A DNA stretch of 64,000 bases from Symsagittifera roscoffensis (Eukaryota; Xenacoelomorpha; Acoela; Convolutidae), in assembly GCF_963678635.1 (NCBI RefSeq), contig NC_087063.1, positions 52,713,074 to 52,777,073 of the forward strand, read 5' to 3'. Of the stretch, positions 21,131-32,585 are shown piece after piece. Positions within the stretch are counted from its first letter, which is position 1; every line of letters starts with the position of its first letter. The translations under genes and the position numbers were made by a program. Below the pieces are notes generated by a model that was not told the DNA's origin, did no database searches, and worked only from the letters and a program-made list of their open reading frames with translations.

Positions 21131-22079
21131 TGATTTTGTTTTTCAAGCAATTCAGTCATTTTTGGTATCTGTAACGACACGTAACGAAACTTTTCAATTT
21201 TTTCTGTCATTCGAAATTTTGAAGAAACAAAAAGAAGTAAAAAAAATCGATTTAAATCGATTTAAAATCGATTCAGATCGAGTTCATTTTCGGTCAGATT
21301 TAAGATCTTTTTGAATCAATTTAAAATTGACTGGAATCGATCTTTTTAGCGTTGAATTTAGATCTTTTTGATTAACTTACTTTTTGCTACTTAAATCGAT
21401 TTCAATTTAATCTGCATACTTTTTTCATACTGAAATTGATCTAAATCCAGTTTTGTCAGTGCGGGCATACATTTGAGCAGTATTTATTCAACAAAAAAAC
21501 GATGAGGCTTGGGGAGCTGCGCAATACAAAAGTAATTTATCAGATGCAGAATTGGTTTTGAAATTAAAATCAAGTTTTTCAAAAACATTTGCATCGAAGG
21601 TAAAAAGTTTACTCGAACACAAGGAAGAGACAATCTTATAATGTTACAAAAAGTCTCAGGCAGTTTTAGAAAATATCCTATTAAGCCCTGTTTTGGGACA
21701 TTTGGTCTGAAAGAGACCAAAATTTTAAAAATTGAGCTCATTTGCGAGGCCAAACTGGGCACTGGATAGGCACACACTTTTGTTTGTGTATGTTTCTGGA
21801 TTTCAGTCTTTCACCATGTTAAAATAGAAAGGGAGCGTCCTTGTTGCGGAAACCGCTTACATTTCACAAAAAGCCTCCTAATGTCTATCATCCTTAATTT
21901 TAAAAATTGGGTAGCAGTAACAAAGAATGGCTACCAAATCACAGCCTTTTAACCCCCAATCTCGAAGAATTTGATGTGGCAAAACATTACAAACTTCAAA
22001 ACCCCTAAGAGAGTAAATCTGCTATCTTTTTTGCCACTCGTGTTTTATAGAGAATTAAGGAGAATTACTTTGCGATCAC
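21131..22079. other. Spacer, no gene recognised
   Basis: The part 21230-21440 is rich in ATCGATTT/AAATCGAT words in both orientations. A 97-codon minus frame at 21777-21484 has no motif I know. On the plus strand, 21495-21700 reads SDAELVLKLKSSFSKTFAS-like codons with stops, which may be a decayed coding fragment. I assign no function. Confidence 0.35.
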
Positions 22080-23310
22080 ATGGAAAGTTTGGGAGCCTCG
22101 ATCTGTCTTTTTGCTGCACATTTTCCCAAATTTCATAGAACTTAAAACGCCGCTCTTTAAGCTAATATTTTCAAACTTTTTGAGTAAATAAATTTAGGTT
22201 TGCATACCAAATTAGTGTTATAAAAGAGATACTTATACAATTGTTATTACCAATTTGTTCCGTATTTTGCTATTTTTTCCTCACGTGCGATTGAACAATC
22301 AATTTTTCATACACTATTTGTGGTAATAAAGTAGTGTTTTCTTTTGAAGAAAAAAATGGGTAATTGTTGGTACCATAGCCTAACTGTGACTAGTATTATA
22401 AGGTTTCCTTATTAGTGAAACCTTTAAAAAACACATATTTTTGTTAACACTATCTACCTCCTAATACAACTAGAACCAACAATACTCAAAAAACCGTCTC
22501 CACGAACAGGATCATGGGAGACTTTAGTAACTCACTAAGATTGCGAAGATACTCACCAAGAGACATTACATAAATACGCAATAGATCAAATTACACAATG
22601 CAAATCAAAACAACAAGCAGTCGAAACAAAAAATGTAACTTCAAAATTTCACTCAGAAGCTCGCACTACAGCCTTCACAGTTTATGGAAAGTTTGGGAGC
22701 CTTGATCTGCCTTTTTGCTGCACATTTTCCCAATTTTCGTAGAACTTAAAACTCCGCTCTTTAAGCTAATTTTTTCAAACTTTTTGAGTAAATAAATTTA
22801 GATTTGCATACCAAATTAGTAATTTAAAAGAGATGCTAATAAAATTGTTATTTCCAATTTGTTCCGTATTTTGCCATTTTTTCCTCACGTGCGATTGAAC
22901 AATCATTTTTACATACACTATTTGTAATATATAAGTAGTGTTTTTTTATTTGAAGAAAAAAATGGGTAAATTTAGATACCATACCCTGACTCTGGCTAGT
23001 ATTATAAGGTTTCCTTATTAGTGAAACCTCTAAAAACACACAATTCTTCTAATTATTTTTTTTCTTAACACTATCTACCTCCTAAAACAAATAGAACCAA
23101 CAATCCTCAAAAAACCATCTCCACGAACGGGATCACGGAAGACTTTAGTAACTGACTAAGATTGCGAAGACACTCATCAAGAGACGTTACATAAATACGC
23201 AAAAAATCAAATTACACAATGCAAATCAAAACAACAAGCAGTCGAAACTAAAATTGTAATTACAAAATTTCACTCAGAAGCTCGCACTACAGCCTTCACA
23301 TTTTATAAGT
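22080..23310 (+). repeat. Tandem duplication of about 604 bp
   Basis: Copy one (22080-22683) and copy two (22684-23310) both start TGGAAAGTTTGGGAGCCT and both run through a block with CTTTTTGCTGCACATTTTCCC, then into the env remnant ending CAGAAGCTCGCACTACAGCC. Differences are scattered substitutions and small indels. The duplication includes both unknown sequence and the env fragment, so it happened after the env piece was already there. Confidence 0.8.
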
Positions 23311-23559
23311 TCACTTCTGAAAAGTAAGTAAATTGTTCACATGTCTCAAACGAAAAAAAAAAACAGACTCGACCCTGAATCAGACTACCAAATTAAAATT
23401 GAAAAACTTTTACATTTCAACCCCGAAGACTGTGAAAAGCAGCTGAAACATTTTTTAATATGCAAATCATTACTCGGACACAACATCAAGGCCATAACTG
23501 TTTTTGACACTCATAACTCTTTAAATAACCCCGCCCCTAACATCCCTGACAATTTTTAG
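22495..23559 (+). pseudogene. env: Env remnant of a related element, plus strand
   Basis: Plus-strand codons from 22497 read SPRTGSWETLVTH, a stop, then DCEDTHQETLHKYAID and FHSEARTTAFTVY. These match the env N-terminus of copies 1 and 2 (VTHYDCEEN, TLHKYAIN, LYSKARATTL). The second duplicate (from about 23100) continues through FTSEK, a stop and VNCSHVS to frame 23341-23559 (LLHFNPEDCEKQLKHFLICK). It is a diverged fragment facing the opposite way from copies 1 and 2. The LTR at 24474 lies downstream in the same sense. Confidence 0.65.
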
Positions 23560-24473
23560 ATTCTGAAACAAGTCCCACTAACTGCAAGGCCCGCAGTAAC
23601 CCTCTCCACTTCCAGTTCTCCCAATAACCCCCAGGAGTGGAAGTATAACGAAGGGATGATGTTGATGTTTCTGACGGTGAAGCTGATTGGGTTAGTTGAT
23701 GGAAAGGCAATTTGTTTTTGAGAAAAGGACACAACCGAGAGAACAAAAGAGAAAACACCTGATGTAAAAGAAAGGAAAAGTTACACACAAGTAGAGACTC
23801 TACTCAAAGAGACACTCAAAAAAATTCTACTCTGGCCTCTGTCAGAAGTCGCTCGAAGTACATATTTTTGAATTTTACAACAGTAGCTCTAGTGTGAGCA
23901 ACTCTTTAAAATTGATATTACTAAAAAGTGCATAAATGAATAAATTGAAAGGCTTCTCCGAGCAAGAGAAACTAGCAGCAAAAGGTAGATGAAACTCGGC
24001 GACAATCCGACACTGGAACGGCAAACCTAGTGGTTTTGCTGCCCGCAGTCACAACACTCGCAGAAATTGAAGTATAGAGTCAAAATTGCAGCAAAGGCAT
24101 CCATTGAAGAAGAACAATGGCCAACTCGATATTGAACTCAGAATTACGGATTCTAGTCACTTGGCACCTCACTCAGAGAAGTCAAACCTGATCTCGCTAT
24201 TTGATAAATAGTTGAGAATGCACTTAGTCTCGCCCTACTTGATGAAATCGATGCATCTATGCATCTTTACACGAATCTGCAGCATCGATACGATCCTTTA
24301 ACTGACCACAACTCTCGTCAACCTTTATCTCTTTCTCCATAACAAATATTTCACTGACCCGACCAACTGCCACTCTGGTCAAGGAATCTACTCAAAGAAG
24401 CCGGAAAAAAAAACTACGTCCATCCTTCACTAGAAAAACATAAAACTTAAGAATTTCCTAAGCCCCGGATGGA
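23560..24473 (+). other. Sequence between the plus-strand env remnant and its LTR
   Basis: No convincing gene. A minus frame 23788-23537 is not supported by any motif. Near the right end CATCCTTCACTAG and CCCCGGATGGA resemble, in reverse complement, the DNA just inside the 3' LTRs of copies 1 and 2 (AATGAAGGATGGATG; CCGGATGGG). It therefore looks like the 3' untranslated region of the same remnant with the rest of env deleted. Confidence 0.45.
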
Positions 24474-24832
24474 TGGAAGCTATATCGATTTATACTCTTG
24501 ATTACTGTAACTGTCACCGTAGAATACTTAAGACTATCAAATCATGATCCATGACTAAAATTGACAATAATTTGTAAGGTTGAAACTATTTATAGTTTCA
24601 GCCAGAGAAGGAGAAATTTAACTAAGACAGCAGTTGCTCTTCCGCTGCTCTTTCTCGCACGAATTCTAGTATATACTAAATCTACAGAGACTAGAAAATA
24701 TAAGAGTAAGATGGAATCGGTATTAGACTAAGAAGTTGCACGAACCTATCCGGCCGAAAATAAGATAGCACGAACAGACGGTTTACCCGATCCGAATATC
24801 CTCTTTGAGAAAGCCACCCCGGCCTTAAACTC
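24474..24832 (+). repeat. Diverged LTR in plus orientation
   Basis: It starts TGGAAGCTATATCG after the purine tract GGATGGA and carries GTATTAGACTAAGAAGTTGC and CCGGCCGAAAATAAGATAGC, the reverse complements of the conserved blocks of the copy 1 and copy 2 LTRs. It ends near AAACTC. The palindrome is TGAAACTA-TTTA-TAGTTTCA at 24581-24600. It is the 3' LTR of the plus-strand remnant. Confidence 0.7.
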
Positions 24833-26165
24833 TGTTGCCTTACAAAGATTCAAAGAGGCAATATTCCAATTGGACATGCTAATCGCCTCACATCCAAATC
24901 ATATACTTCCCACGTACCTTTTCCTACTTTTTTGCTTCAAAATTTATCAAAAACTCCTATCCTAAAGAAATTCTTAGAACAATCTCTATGCCTCCATTTC
25001 GCACCAGATCATCATAGGTGAAAATTTTAAATAAAATATATTTTGATTTTTTGTTAAAAAAAGCAGTAACTTTGAAAGTTTCGAAATTTGATACGGTAAT
25101 ACTGATTTCCGAATTATCGCCCCGCATTAAGGCCCGCAAGTTATTTCCAGTTTATCGCAACCAAGTTTTCTCAACTTAGGTTTTCGCTATCAATTTTTGG
25201 CATGTCCAAACATTCGCGACCAGCATTTCCAGTTTCAAAAAGATCCGTGGTGGCTTTCGCGATTCTCTAGACTCACATTTTTGGCACGACTGTGCAAATT
25301 GACTCTAAGTTTGGAGGTGGCGCGGCTTTCAAAGTCTGGACATAAATCTGGTACCTCGACCCGGACACTACAGACTGAAAAAAAAACTTTCCTATAATTG
25401 TCCATATGGGGTAAGAAAAATCCTTGACCAAGTAAAACGGTCAACTTAAGGGAAGATCACTCTCTCAATTAAGGGTTCATTTTATGGTCAATAACAACCT
25501 CCATGTTATCCAATATCTACTTTTCTTGTTTCTTTATAAAGGGGGTAACGGTCATCGGATCCTTTATAACACCCTGCAGTAGCATTTGCTCTGAAAAAAT
25601 ATCTGCTGGTTGATATTTTACACATTGCTCAAATTCATCAGATCTTCAAATGATTTTTACATTATAACATCAACTGTTTTTCACCAGATGTTTATAAAGT
25701 AAGTTATAACTTCGATTTTACATTGGAACCCATTCGAAACACATCAAATAATCAAAATGAGGTTAAGTTGTTCTCATAATTTTCTGATTGTATCACTTAA
25801 GGGTTCTGATTGCAGTTCTTCTTTCTATTGATTGATGAATGACCGCTTTCAGGTGATGTGATCAAACATTGAAATGAAGATGATTTGATGAGCCTGTCTG
25901 GGTTTGGATGCAACCCCATCCCCTGTGTCACCCCATCACTGAATAAAAAGAAGACAATAATGAGAGAAGGAAAGAAGAAGAATAGTAAAAAAAAAACAAA
26001 GAAAACATGGTTTGAGAAGAACTTTCAATATCTTCAAGAGTGGCTCCATCAACCTCCCCCATTTTTTACCCCGCCTACGTTCAGTAAACGGGAAGGGGGA
26101 TTAAACTAAGACAGGGGTCGGCGGGTTAAACTGACGAGGGGTAAACTGTTTGGGGGTGTGGGTGG
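24833..26165. other. Unique spacer, no gene recognised
   Basis: Short frames on both strands (24957-25139 minus, 25197-25397 plus, 25235-25444 minus, 25885-26109 plus) have no motif, low complexity or overlapping antisense twins, and none is called. A purine-rich stretch lies at 25950-26010. Nothing else stands out. Confidence 0.4.
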
Positions 26166-26370
26166 GGTTGTTAAAAAAGGAAAAGAGGTGATGGAGCACT
26201 ATAGAAAAAGTAGAGAAAACTTAATAAAAAAATCTTATATGCAATGTAAAAATTTATGGGAAGGGGGTTGTTAAAAATTGAAAAGAGGTGATGGAATTTA
26301 CGTAGCATAGAAAAAATAGAGAAAACCTTAATAGAAAAAATCTGATGTGCAATGTAAAAATTTCTAAAAC
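26166..26370. repeat. 100-bp tandem duplication
   Basis: GGTTGTTAAAAA starts at 26166 and again at 26266. Both units contain AAAAGAGGTGATGGA, TAGAGAAAAC, and GCAATGTAAAAATTT. Two units with small indels. Confidence 0.75.
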
Positions 26371-26439
26371 ATAATACGTAGCAACTGCACGAAACAGGAG
26401 TCGAGATAAGATATCTTTGAAAAAAATTTGCAAAATTCA

Positions 26440-26700
26440 TAAATTATTCTCAAAAAATACATTATAGTCGATTTCAATCTATTATAATGGATTATTTTGA
26501 TTGAAAAAATTTTGTGGTTATAATCCATTTTTAATGGATTATAATCGATTATAATCGTTTCTAATGGATTATATTGATATAAAAAACACAAGGATTATGA
26601 TCCATTTTTCATGGATTATAATCGATTATTTTTGGAATTTTATAGATACTGACTATAAAATGACAATATAATCGATTATTATCCATGGAGCTCCAGTGCG
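26440..26700. repeat. Cluster of ATAATCGATTAT / AATGGATTAT words
   Basis: About ten overlapping, mostly palindromic words built on TAATC(G/C)ATTA occur within 260 bp. Examples are ATAATCCATTTTTAATGGATTAT-type pairs near 26520 and GGATTATAATCGATTATTT near 26611. The array is irregular, not a simple fixed-period satellite. It could be a decayed microsatellite or a block of homeodomain-type sites. Confidence 0.6.
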
Positions 26701-27614
26701 AGTAGAGGCGCTTGAAAATTTTTGAAGCCCCATCTTTGCCCTTGATTAAAATGAATAACTTCCATTCTCTTTTGTCACTCGTCACAAAACTAAAACTTTC
26801 AAATATCAGTTCTTGAAAACTCGGAATAAACTGTCCTGTTATTAAGGCAATTAGTTGAAAAATTCGCGCGCACAAGCAAAAATTATTTTGACATCACTTC
26901 TGCGTGAAATTCAAAAAGTTCAACTGATACAATCAAACTGGTTCATAGTGTTTCTGGTAGCAGTAAAAATCTATGATTTCTAAACAATCAAAACTATCAC
27001 GAGTTGAGTTTGATGCGGAAGAGGATACCAAAACTATCAATTTCCCATCAAAAAATCCCAAAATTGATCGAGAACGAACAAAAGTGAAAATTGAATTTAG
27101 TAGATATAAAAGTGCCAAAGAGATTTCCGACAGTTTTCAGAATTTATTTTTAACGCTTCCCCGTTCTCGGCTCATAAATTGAAATTATCCGCTGCCAAAA
27201 GTTCAATTTTCGTGTTTATTATTCGGAATTTGCGCTCGAAGTGGCCCTTTTTTCTCCAGACAAATTTCGACTCTTTAACTAGAACATTATGAAGTAAATT
27301 ATTGCTTAACATTTCTCAAATATTAGTCAGAGAGAAGTGAGTTCATAGATAAAAATAAAAAGGATTTGAGCTGGGACCATTTTTTGTAAAGTCATGGGGA
27401 TTGAAAAAAGTGTTGCCAGTTTCTTCAATTTAGGCAATCTGTTTAGTCTATTTAAGCTTTGCAAAACGCAAAAAGTAACACTTTATGCATAGCATAGCCT
27501 GTGCGGGGATGGTTTTCGGAAAAGATAAATCTCAACATAAACAAGTTTTTTTCACCAATTGACCACATGAAACTTTTATATGAGTTTCAAGTGGTGCTAC
27601 TTTTGGAGTAATGC
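26701..27614. other. Spacer left of copy 2, no gene recognised
   Basis: Frames at 26609-26875 and 26933-27118 (minus) and 26973-27182 (plus) overlap or are short and lack motifs. The plus frame is rich in K, D, E and S without similarity I can name. Confidence 0.35.
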
Positions 27615-27618
27615 CCAT
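27615..27618. repeat. Target site duplication CCAT, left
   Basis: The four bases CCAT directly before the LTR of copy 2 recur directly after its other end (44364-44367). A 4-6 bp duplication is usual for Ty3/gypsy integrases. Confidence 0.7.
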
Positions 27619-27995
27619 TGAGTTTGGATGGATGTCTAACTCATAGAGTAATTTTAGATAGCGTACACCGTCTGTTCGTCACGCTATCTTATTTTGGCCG
27701 GATAGATTCGTGCAACTTCTTAGTCTAATACCGATCTTAATGTTACTCTTATATCTCCTAGACTCAATTGATCTAAAATATACTGGTTTTGTTACGAGTC
27801 GGTCTCTTGGAGAAAGCAAATAAGTTGTAAGTTAGATTCAAATTGCTCTGGTGCTGAAATTACAATTAATTTCAGCACTTACAAATAAGTGTGTTGTTAG
27901 TTTTATGGAGTGTGATTGGTTAATCTTTAATACTTTATAGGGATAAAATATCTAAATTATAACCAATAATAAATTATAATTTGGACCTGGTTCCA
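27619..27995 (-). repeat. 3' LTR of copy 2
   Basis: It begins TGAGTTTGGATGGATGTCTA and ends ACCTGGTTCCA on the plus strand, with the shared block TAACTCATAGAGTAATTT. The palindrome is at 27851-27878. Its purine-rich inner neighbour (minus strand CTCCGGATGGG) matches copy 1. Confidence 0.85.
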
Positions 27996-28201
27996 CCCAT
28001 CCGGAGTTCACAGAGTTTTTTTGTTCTTCAATTTCTATCTGTAATGGAGGATGGATGATGATCGTTTTGTATTTCGCGAGCATCATTTCTATTCCGTTCT
28101 TGGAGGAGGAAGCGCCAGGAAGCTGGAATCGTAGATGTTATTCTGTCATTCAACAATGACTGTGACCGCCATCAAAATCAATCGGATTTCCAAGTGGTTT
28201 G

Positions 28202-28429
28202 TTATGATCGTTTGTTCTTGTTCGGCGCGGAGATCTGTGTGATCGATCTCGTTTGGGAATGGCGTGAAGCTTGAGTTTGGAGAGAATGCCTTGTAATTCG
28301 GGTCTGTACGTATTGAACATCGAGGTGATCATTGGTCTGATTCAATGAAGTCATTTGCTGCGATGTCAAGTCGTACTTCAAATCCTTTGAGTTGTGATTG
28401 TGGGCGGCATATCGGTTGTGTTTAGCCAT
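28202..28429 (-). CDS. Small conserved ORF near the 3' LTR, copy 2 unit 1
   Basis: A 75-residue frame beginning MAKHNRYAAHNHNSKDLKYD, followed by TRHSLQTQASRHSQTRSITQ. It is basic, Q/H/S/T-rich, without membrane segment or Cys. The start codon and first 14 residues are shared with copy 1 (ATG at 1691). An overlapping 60-codon frame (28332-28150) is less likely because its start is not preserved with a frame in copy 1. Function unknown; possibly an accessory protein, possibly not translated. Confidence 0.35.
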   Translation of the reverse strand: MAKHNRYAAHNHNSKDLKYDLTSQQMTSLNQTNDHLDVQYVQTRITRHSLQTQASRHSQTRSITQISAPNKNKRS

Positions 28430-29478
28430 TCTGTGGATTGAGTGTGATGGAGTTGTCCTTATTTCTTGATGCTCGTCTTCGTGATTGTATATGATCTATA
28501 TTACTGCATTATAAAATTTAGCTAAATAATTTTTTAGTTAGTTCTGTTTTTAGTTATGATTTTTTATTAATTTTCTCACAAAAGCTTTTAATTTAGTTCT
28601 TGTTATTTTTAAAGAGTTACTCACATTTGAGAAGCTGTTGTCAAAAATAGGGATTGGGTCAAAAAATCATGCTGAGGACGTCGTCTTCTAGTGGGTTAGG
28701 CCAGGGGTGATGGTATGATTTCATGCTGGTTTTTTGTGGGGTCTTGTTTTCTGTTAACCTTTTATGTCCTGTTTTTTACTGACTTTTTCCTTTTATTGTT
28801 TTGGTTGTGTCCTTTTCTCAAAAATCAAATTGTTTGGTTTGGGTTTGTCTTTCGACTTTTTGGTGTTTTATACATTCTTTTTTAGACTTATCAATAGTCT
28901 TCAAAAAAATAAATTATCGGTTCTTTAAGCTGGTTTAATCCGGTTTGGGTACCGTGGGTTTTCTTTTCTTAGTCATGCTGTTAGTTTGTGTTTTATGGTG
29001 TTTAGTAAGCTGCGTTGGTTAGTTGGGATTATTATATACTTCCTTTTCAACCTGGTTAAAAGAAAGTTTGAAGCTTGTTATTACTTGTTTGAGTTGTTGT
29101 TAGTGAAAGCTAAAACTTGAAATCATTATTGCTCTGGTGCTGAAATTACAATTAATTTCAGCACTTACAAATAAGTGTGTTGTTAGTTTTATGGAGTGTG
29201 ATTGGTTAATCTTTAATACTTTATAGGGATAAAATATCTAAATTATAACCAATAATAAATTATAATTTGGACCTGGTTCCACCCATCCGGAGTTTTTTTG
29301 TTCTTCAATTTCTATCTGTAATGGAGGATGGATGATGATCGTTTTGTATTTCGCGAGCATCATTTCTATTCCGTTCTTGGAGGAGGAAGCGCCAGGAAGC
29401 TGGAATCGTAGATGTTATTCTGTCATTCAACAATGACTGTGACCGCCATCAAAATCAATCGGATTTCCAAGTGGTTTG

Positions 29479-29706
29479 TTATGATCGTTTGTTCTTGTTC
29501 GACGCGGAGATCTGTGTGATCGATCTCGTTTGGGAATGGCGTGAAGCTTGAGTTTGGAGAGAATGCCTTGTAATTCGGGTCTGTACGTATTGAACATCGA
29601 GGTGATCATTGGTCTGATTCAATGAAGTCATTTGCTGCGATGTCAAGTCGTACTTCAAATCCTTTGAGTTGTGATTGTGGGCGGCATATCGGTTGTGTTT
29701 AGCCAT
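29479..29706 (-). CDS. Small conserved ORF, copy 2 unit 2
   Basis: Duplicate of the 28202-28429 frame, identical except for Ser in place of Pro near the end (ISASNKNKRS against ISAPNKNKRS). It lies inside the second unit of the tandem duplication. Confidence 0.35.
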   Translation of the reverse strand: MAKHNRYAAHNHNSKDLKYDLTSQQMTSLNQTNDHLDVQYVQTRITRHSLQTQASRHSQTRSITQISASNKNKRS

Positions 29707-30407
29707 TCTGTGGATTGAGTGTGATGGAGTTGTCCTTATTTCTTGATGCTCGTCTTCGTGATTGTATATGATCTATATTACTGCATTATAAAATTTAGCT
29801 AAATAATTTTTTAGTTAGTTCTGTTTTTAGTTATGATTTTTTATTAATTTTCTCACAAAAGCTTTTAATTTAGTTCTTGTTATTTTTAAAGAGTTACTCA
29901 CATTTGAGAAGCTGTTGTCAAAAATAGGGATTGGGTCAAAAATCATGCTGAGGACGTCGTCTTCTAGTGGGTTAGGCCAGTAGTGAGGGTATGATTTCAT
30001 GCTGGTTTTTTGTGGGGTCTTGTTTTCTGTTAACCTTTTATGTCCTGTTTTTTACTGACTTTTTCCTTTTATTGTTTTGGTTGTGTCCTTTTCTCAAAAA
30101 TCAAATTGTTTGGTTTGGGTTTGTCTTCCGACTTTTTGGTGTTTTATACATTCTTTTTTAGACTTATCAATAGTCTTCAAAAAAATAAATTATCGGTTCT
30201 TTAAGCTGGTTTAATCCGGTTTGGGTACCGTGGGTTTTCTTTTCTTAGTCATGCTGTTAGTTTGTGTTTTATGGTGTTTAGTAAGCTGCGTTGGTTAGTT
30301 GGGATTATTAGATACTTCCTTTTCAACCTGGTTAAAAGAAAGTTTGAAGCTTGTTATTACTTGTTTGAGTTGTTGTTAGTGAAAGCTAAAACTTGAAATC
30401 ATTATTT

Positions 30408-30829
30408 CAAACAATTCGTCGTGGGCGAGCTGTGCGAGTATGGATAGAGATTGTGTGCAAGTGAAACGTCTTTCAAAAGATTAGTACTACTTTCATTTGT
30501 GTAAAGTTACTACTGAAATTTTTAAATTTACTGCTTTGTGGGGATTGAAATTCTTAAATTATTTTCATTGTATTTAGATTTACTCTATTGGGGAAAAGAA
30601 TTTATATATCAATTTACTACTGTGGGAAGAAATTTTACTGCGTCATTCATTCCGGTTTGTTAAAAGAAGTTTATATATTATGAAAGAGTTTGTAAATTTT
30701 TTTTGGTTTTTCTGTTTGTAGATGATCGTGATCTAAAGACAAAAGAAAAAGAAAAACATTTAATAAAGAATGGTTATTTTAATTTCGAACTTTTTAGTTT
30801 TTAAGTTATTCAGTTCATACTTATTCATC
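30408..30829 (-). other. 3' non-coding DNA of copy 2
   Basis: Corresponds to about 2420-2842 of copy 1. No gene. T-rich on the plus strand. Confidence 0.5.
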
Positions 30830-32585
30830 GAGAAAGAATCCAAGAGGGAAAATATCGTGTATGGCATCTGATGTGGTTAGTAGCTTTGCTAACATGCGAA
30901 TGATGTTTTTAGTATGAAGCAGTGGTCAAAGCAATTGGAGTGCCTTAATGGTCTTTAGTTCTTCAGTGCCAATAGAAAATTCGTAAGGTGTGTTCTGAAT
31001 AAGGTTAAAAAGCTTGTGATTATATTTAGTATTGTGAAAAATTTCTAATATTGGGATTTCTACAGAATGGATATATTCATGCGGGAGAATGAGAGGTCGG
31101 GATTCTTCTACATTGAAGGTCTTGGTGTTTGGACAAAGTATATTGATTTGGGTTATGGGAACATAGTTTCGGAGGATGGCTTAAAAGTTAGTATTTTTAA
31201 TGCAATATGTGAAGTTAAGAAAAAACGGTGATGTGTATTTAGAGTTAATAAATTGGTATCGATGATGGGGTTGTCGTGGTAGTGTATGTAAGTCAAAGTG
31301 ATTTTGTACGAGTATTTTAGTCAGTGTAAGTATGTGTCTGTTTAGTTCTTAACGTGATGTTGTGCGAACAGTGCAAATCTCGTTCCTTGGGAGTGAGGAA
31401 GTGGAAGGTTAGTGAGAAGGTTTCAAATTTTTCGTAAAATGATTCATAAGCTTGAATGTCAATAAGTGCTTCTGAAATGATGTGAGCATGTTTTTTATCT
31501 ATTGAACTGAGTGTGAAAATGTAAGGTGTTCGGATGAAAAATTTTTCGGTTAGTTGCGGGTTAGCTTTTTGTATCCTACGTGCGTAAATTGCCGAGGTGT
31601 TAGTGCTGTAGTTAGTCTGAAAAGGTCAATTTTATATCTTTCTATTTATTGCGGTGTGTTAACGAGTGGTAAACAAAGTGGGTCTGAGAAGTGATAATAT
31701 GATGTCCAATGGAGTGTGGGGATTAATACATGCTCATCGACATAGTGGAGTTGATCAGTGTGAGGGTCGGAGTATATGTATATTGAGGGAAGAAGGGTAA
31801 AGATAATTGAAGGAAATTGGTAGTATTTGTATGATCAGGATGGTTTATGTAGTCTCGGGCTATTCCGGGTTTGGAAGGAAACGGGTGATTGGAAAATTTT
31901 CTTTTGAAAGTTCTATATCCACGGTTAGTAGTGGATGATGATTGGGTTGATGTTGAGGATTTGGCTAAAGAAGGGGTGTAATCTGAAGAAGGTGTCGGAG
32001 TTGGTGGGTTTGATGACGTTATGGTTGACGATAATTGATGAATGATTAGGGTGTGAGGGTGTTGTACTTGTTGTTGCAGTGTTATTAGATTGTTTATTTC
32101 GTATGATATCCGGGTGTTATCTGGAGAATTGTTGTTGGAGCGTTCATTCGTGAAGGGGGAGTATGTTGGTGCCACTTGGGAAATATGAGAGAGATTAGAG
32201 GGGGAGTCAGTTTTGGCTTGGGAGTGGATGGGTCGAAAGGGGGGTTGAGAAAATGTTGACGGGCTGGGTTCTGAATCTGCGAATTAGTCAGGGAATTCAA
32301 AATCTGAATTGTCAAATTGGGAGATTGTGTGAAAAACTGTGATGTCTGAGTTAGCATCAGAATCCATGCCGGATGATGTGTTAATTTGGGGTGATTCAGG
32401 TGGCGGGAAAGCAAAAATGGGATGATGGGAATTGGGTTTCGGAGATTGGCTGGATGGGAAAATGAGCGGTGAAGGGATCCAACTTGTCGGCCCATCGTGG
32501 GCTAAAAAAAATTGGTTGTTCTGAGTTTGAAAATTTGTGGAATGGGGCTGTTCGATTATTTGTTCAAATGTATCGTCACTTTGAG
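30830..32585 (-). pseudogene. Env C-terminal extension, copy 2
   Basis: From about 32585 the reading passes from the envelope tail through AHDGPTSWIPSP into a Ser/Pro/Thr linker (32495-32094 and 32175-31723, with SSTTNRGYRTFKRKFSNHPF). It then enters the same globular domain as in copy 1: HVLIPTLHWTSYYHF near 31730 and IISEALIDIQAYESFY near 31470. Frameshifts split it, but the order and spacing equal copy 1. No enzyme motif was found. Because the linker is read straight from the tail in this copy, a fusion to env is more likely than a separate gene. Confidence 0.5.

Larger units (their letters stand above)
27845..30407 (-). repeat. Two-copy tandem duplication of about 1.28 kb
   Basis: Unit one is 27845-29130 and unit two 29131-30407. 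Each starts GCTCTGGTGCTGAAATTAC, inside the LTR, and runs through the small ORF into the 3' region up to GAAATCATTATT. The offset is 1286, then 1277 after a 9-bp deletion (about 29293). I found only about ten other differences, so it is recent or partly an assembly product. The second unit therefore carries an isolated partial LTR at 29131-29281. The junction shares ATT. Confidence 0.9.

Noticed and set aside
20965-21174. 69-codon plus-strand ORF
   Set aside because: Produced by the 91-bp tandem repeat.
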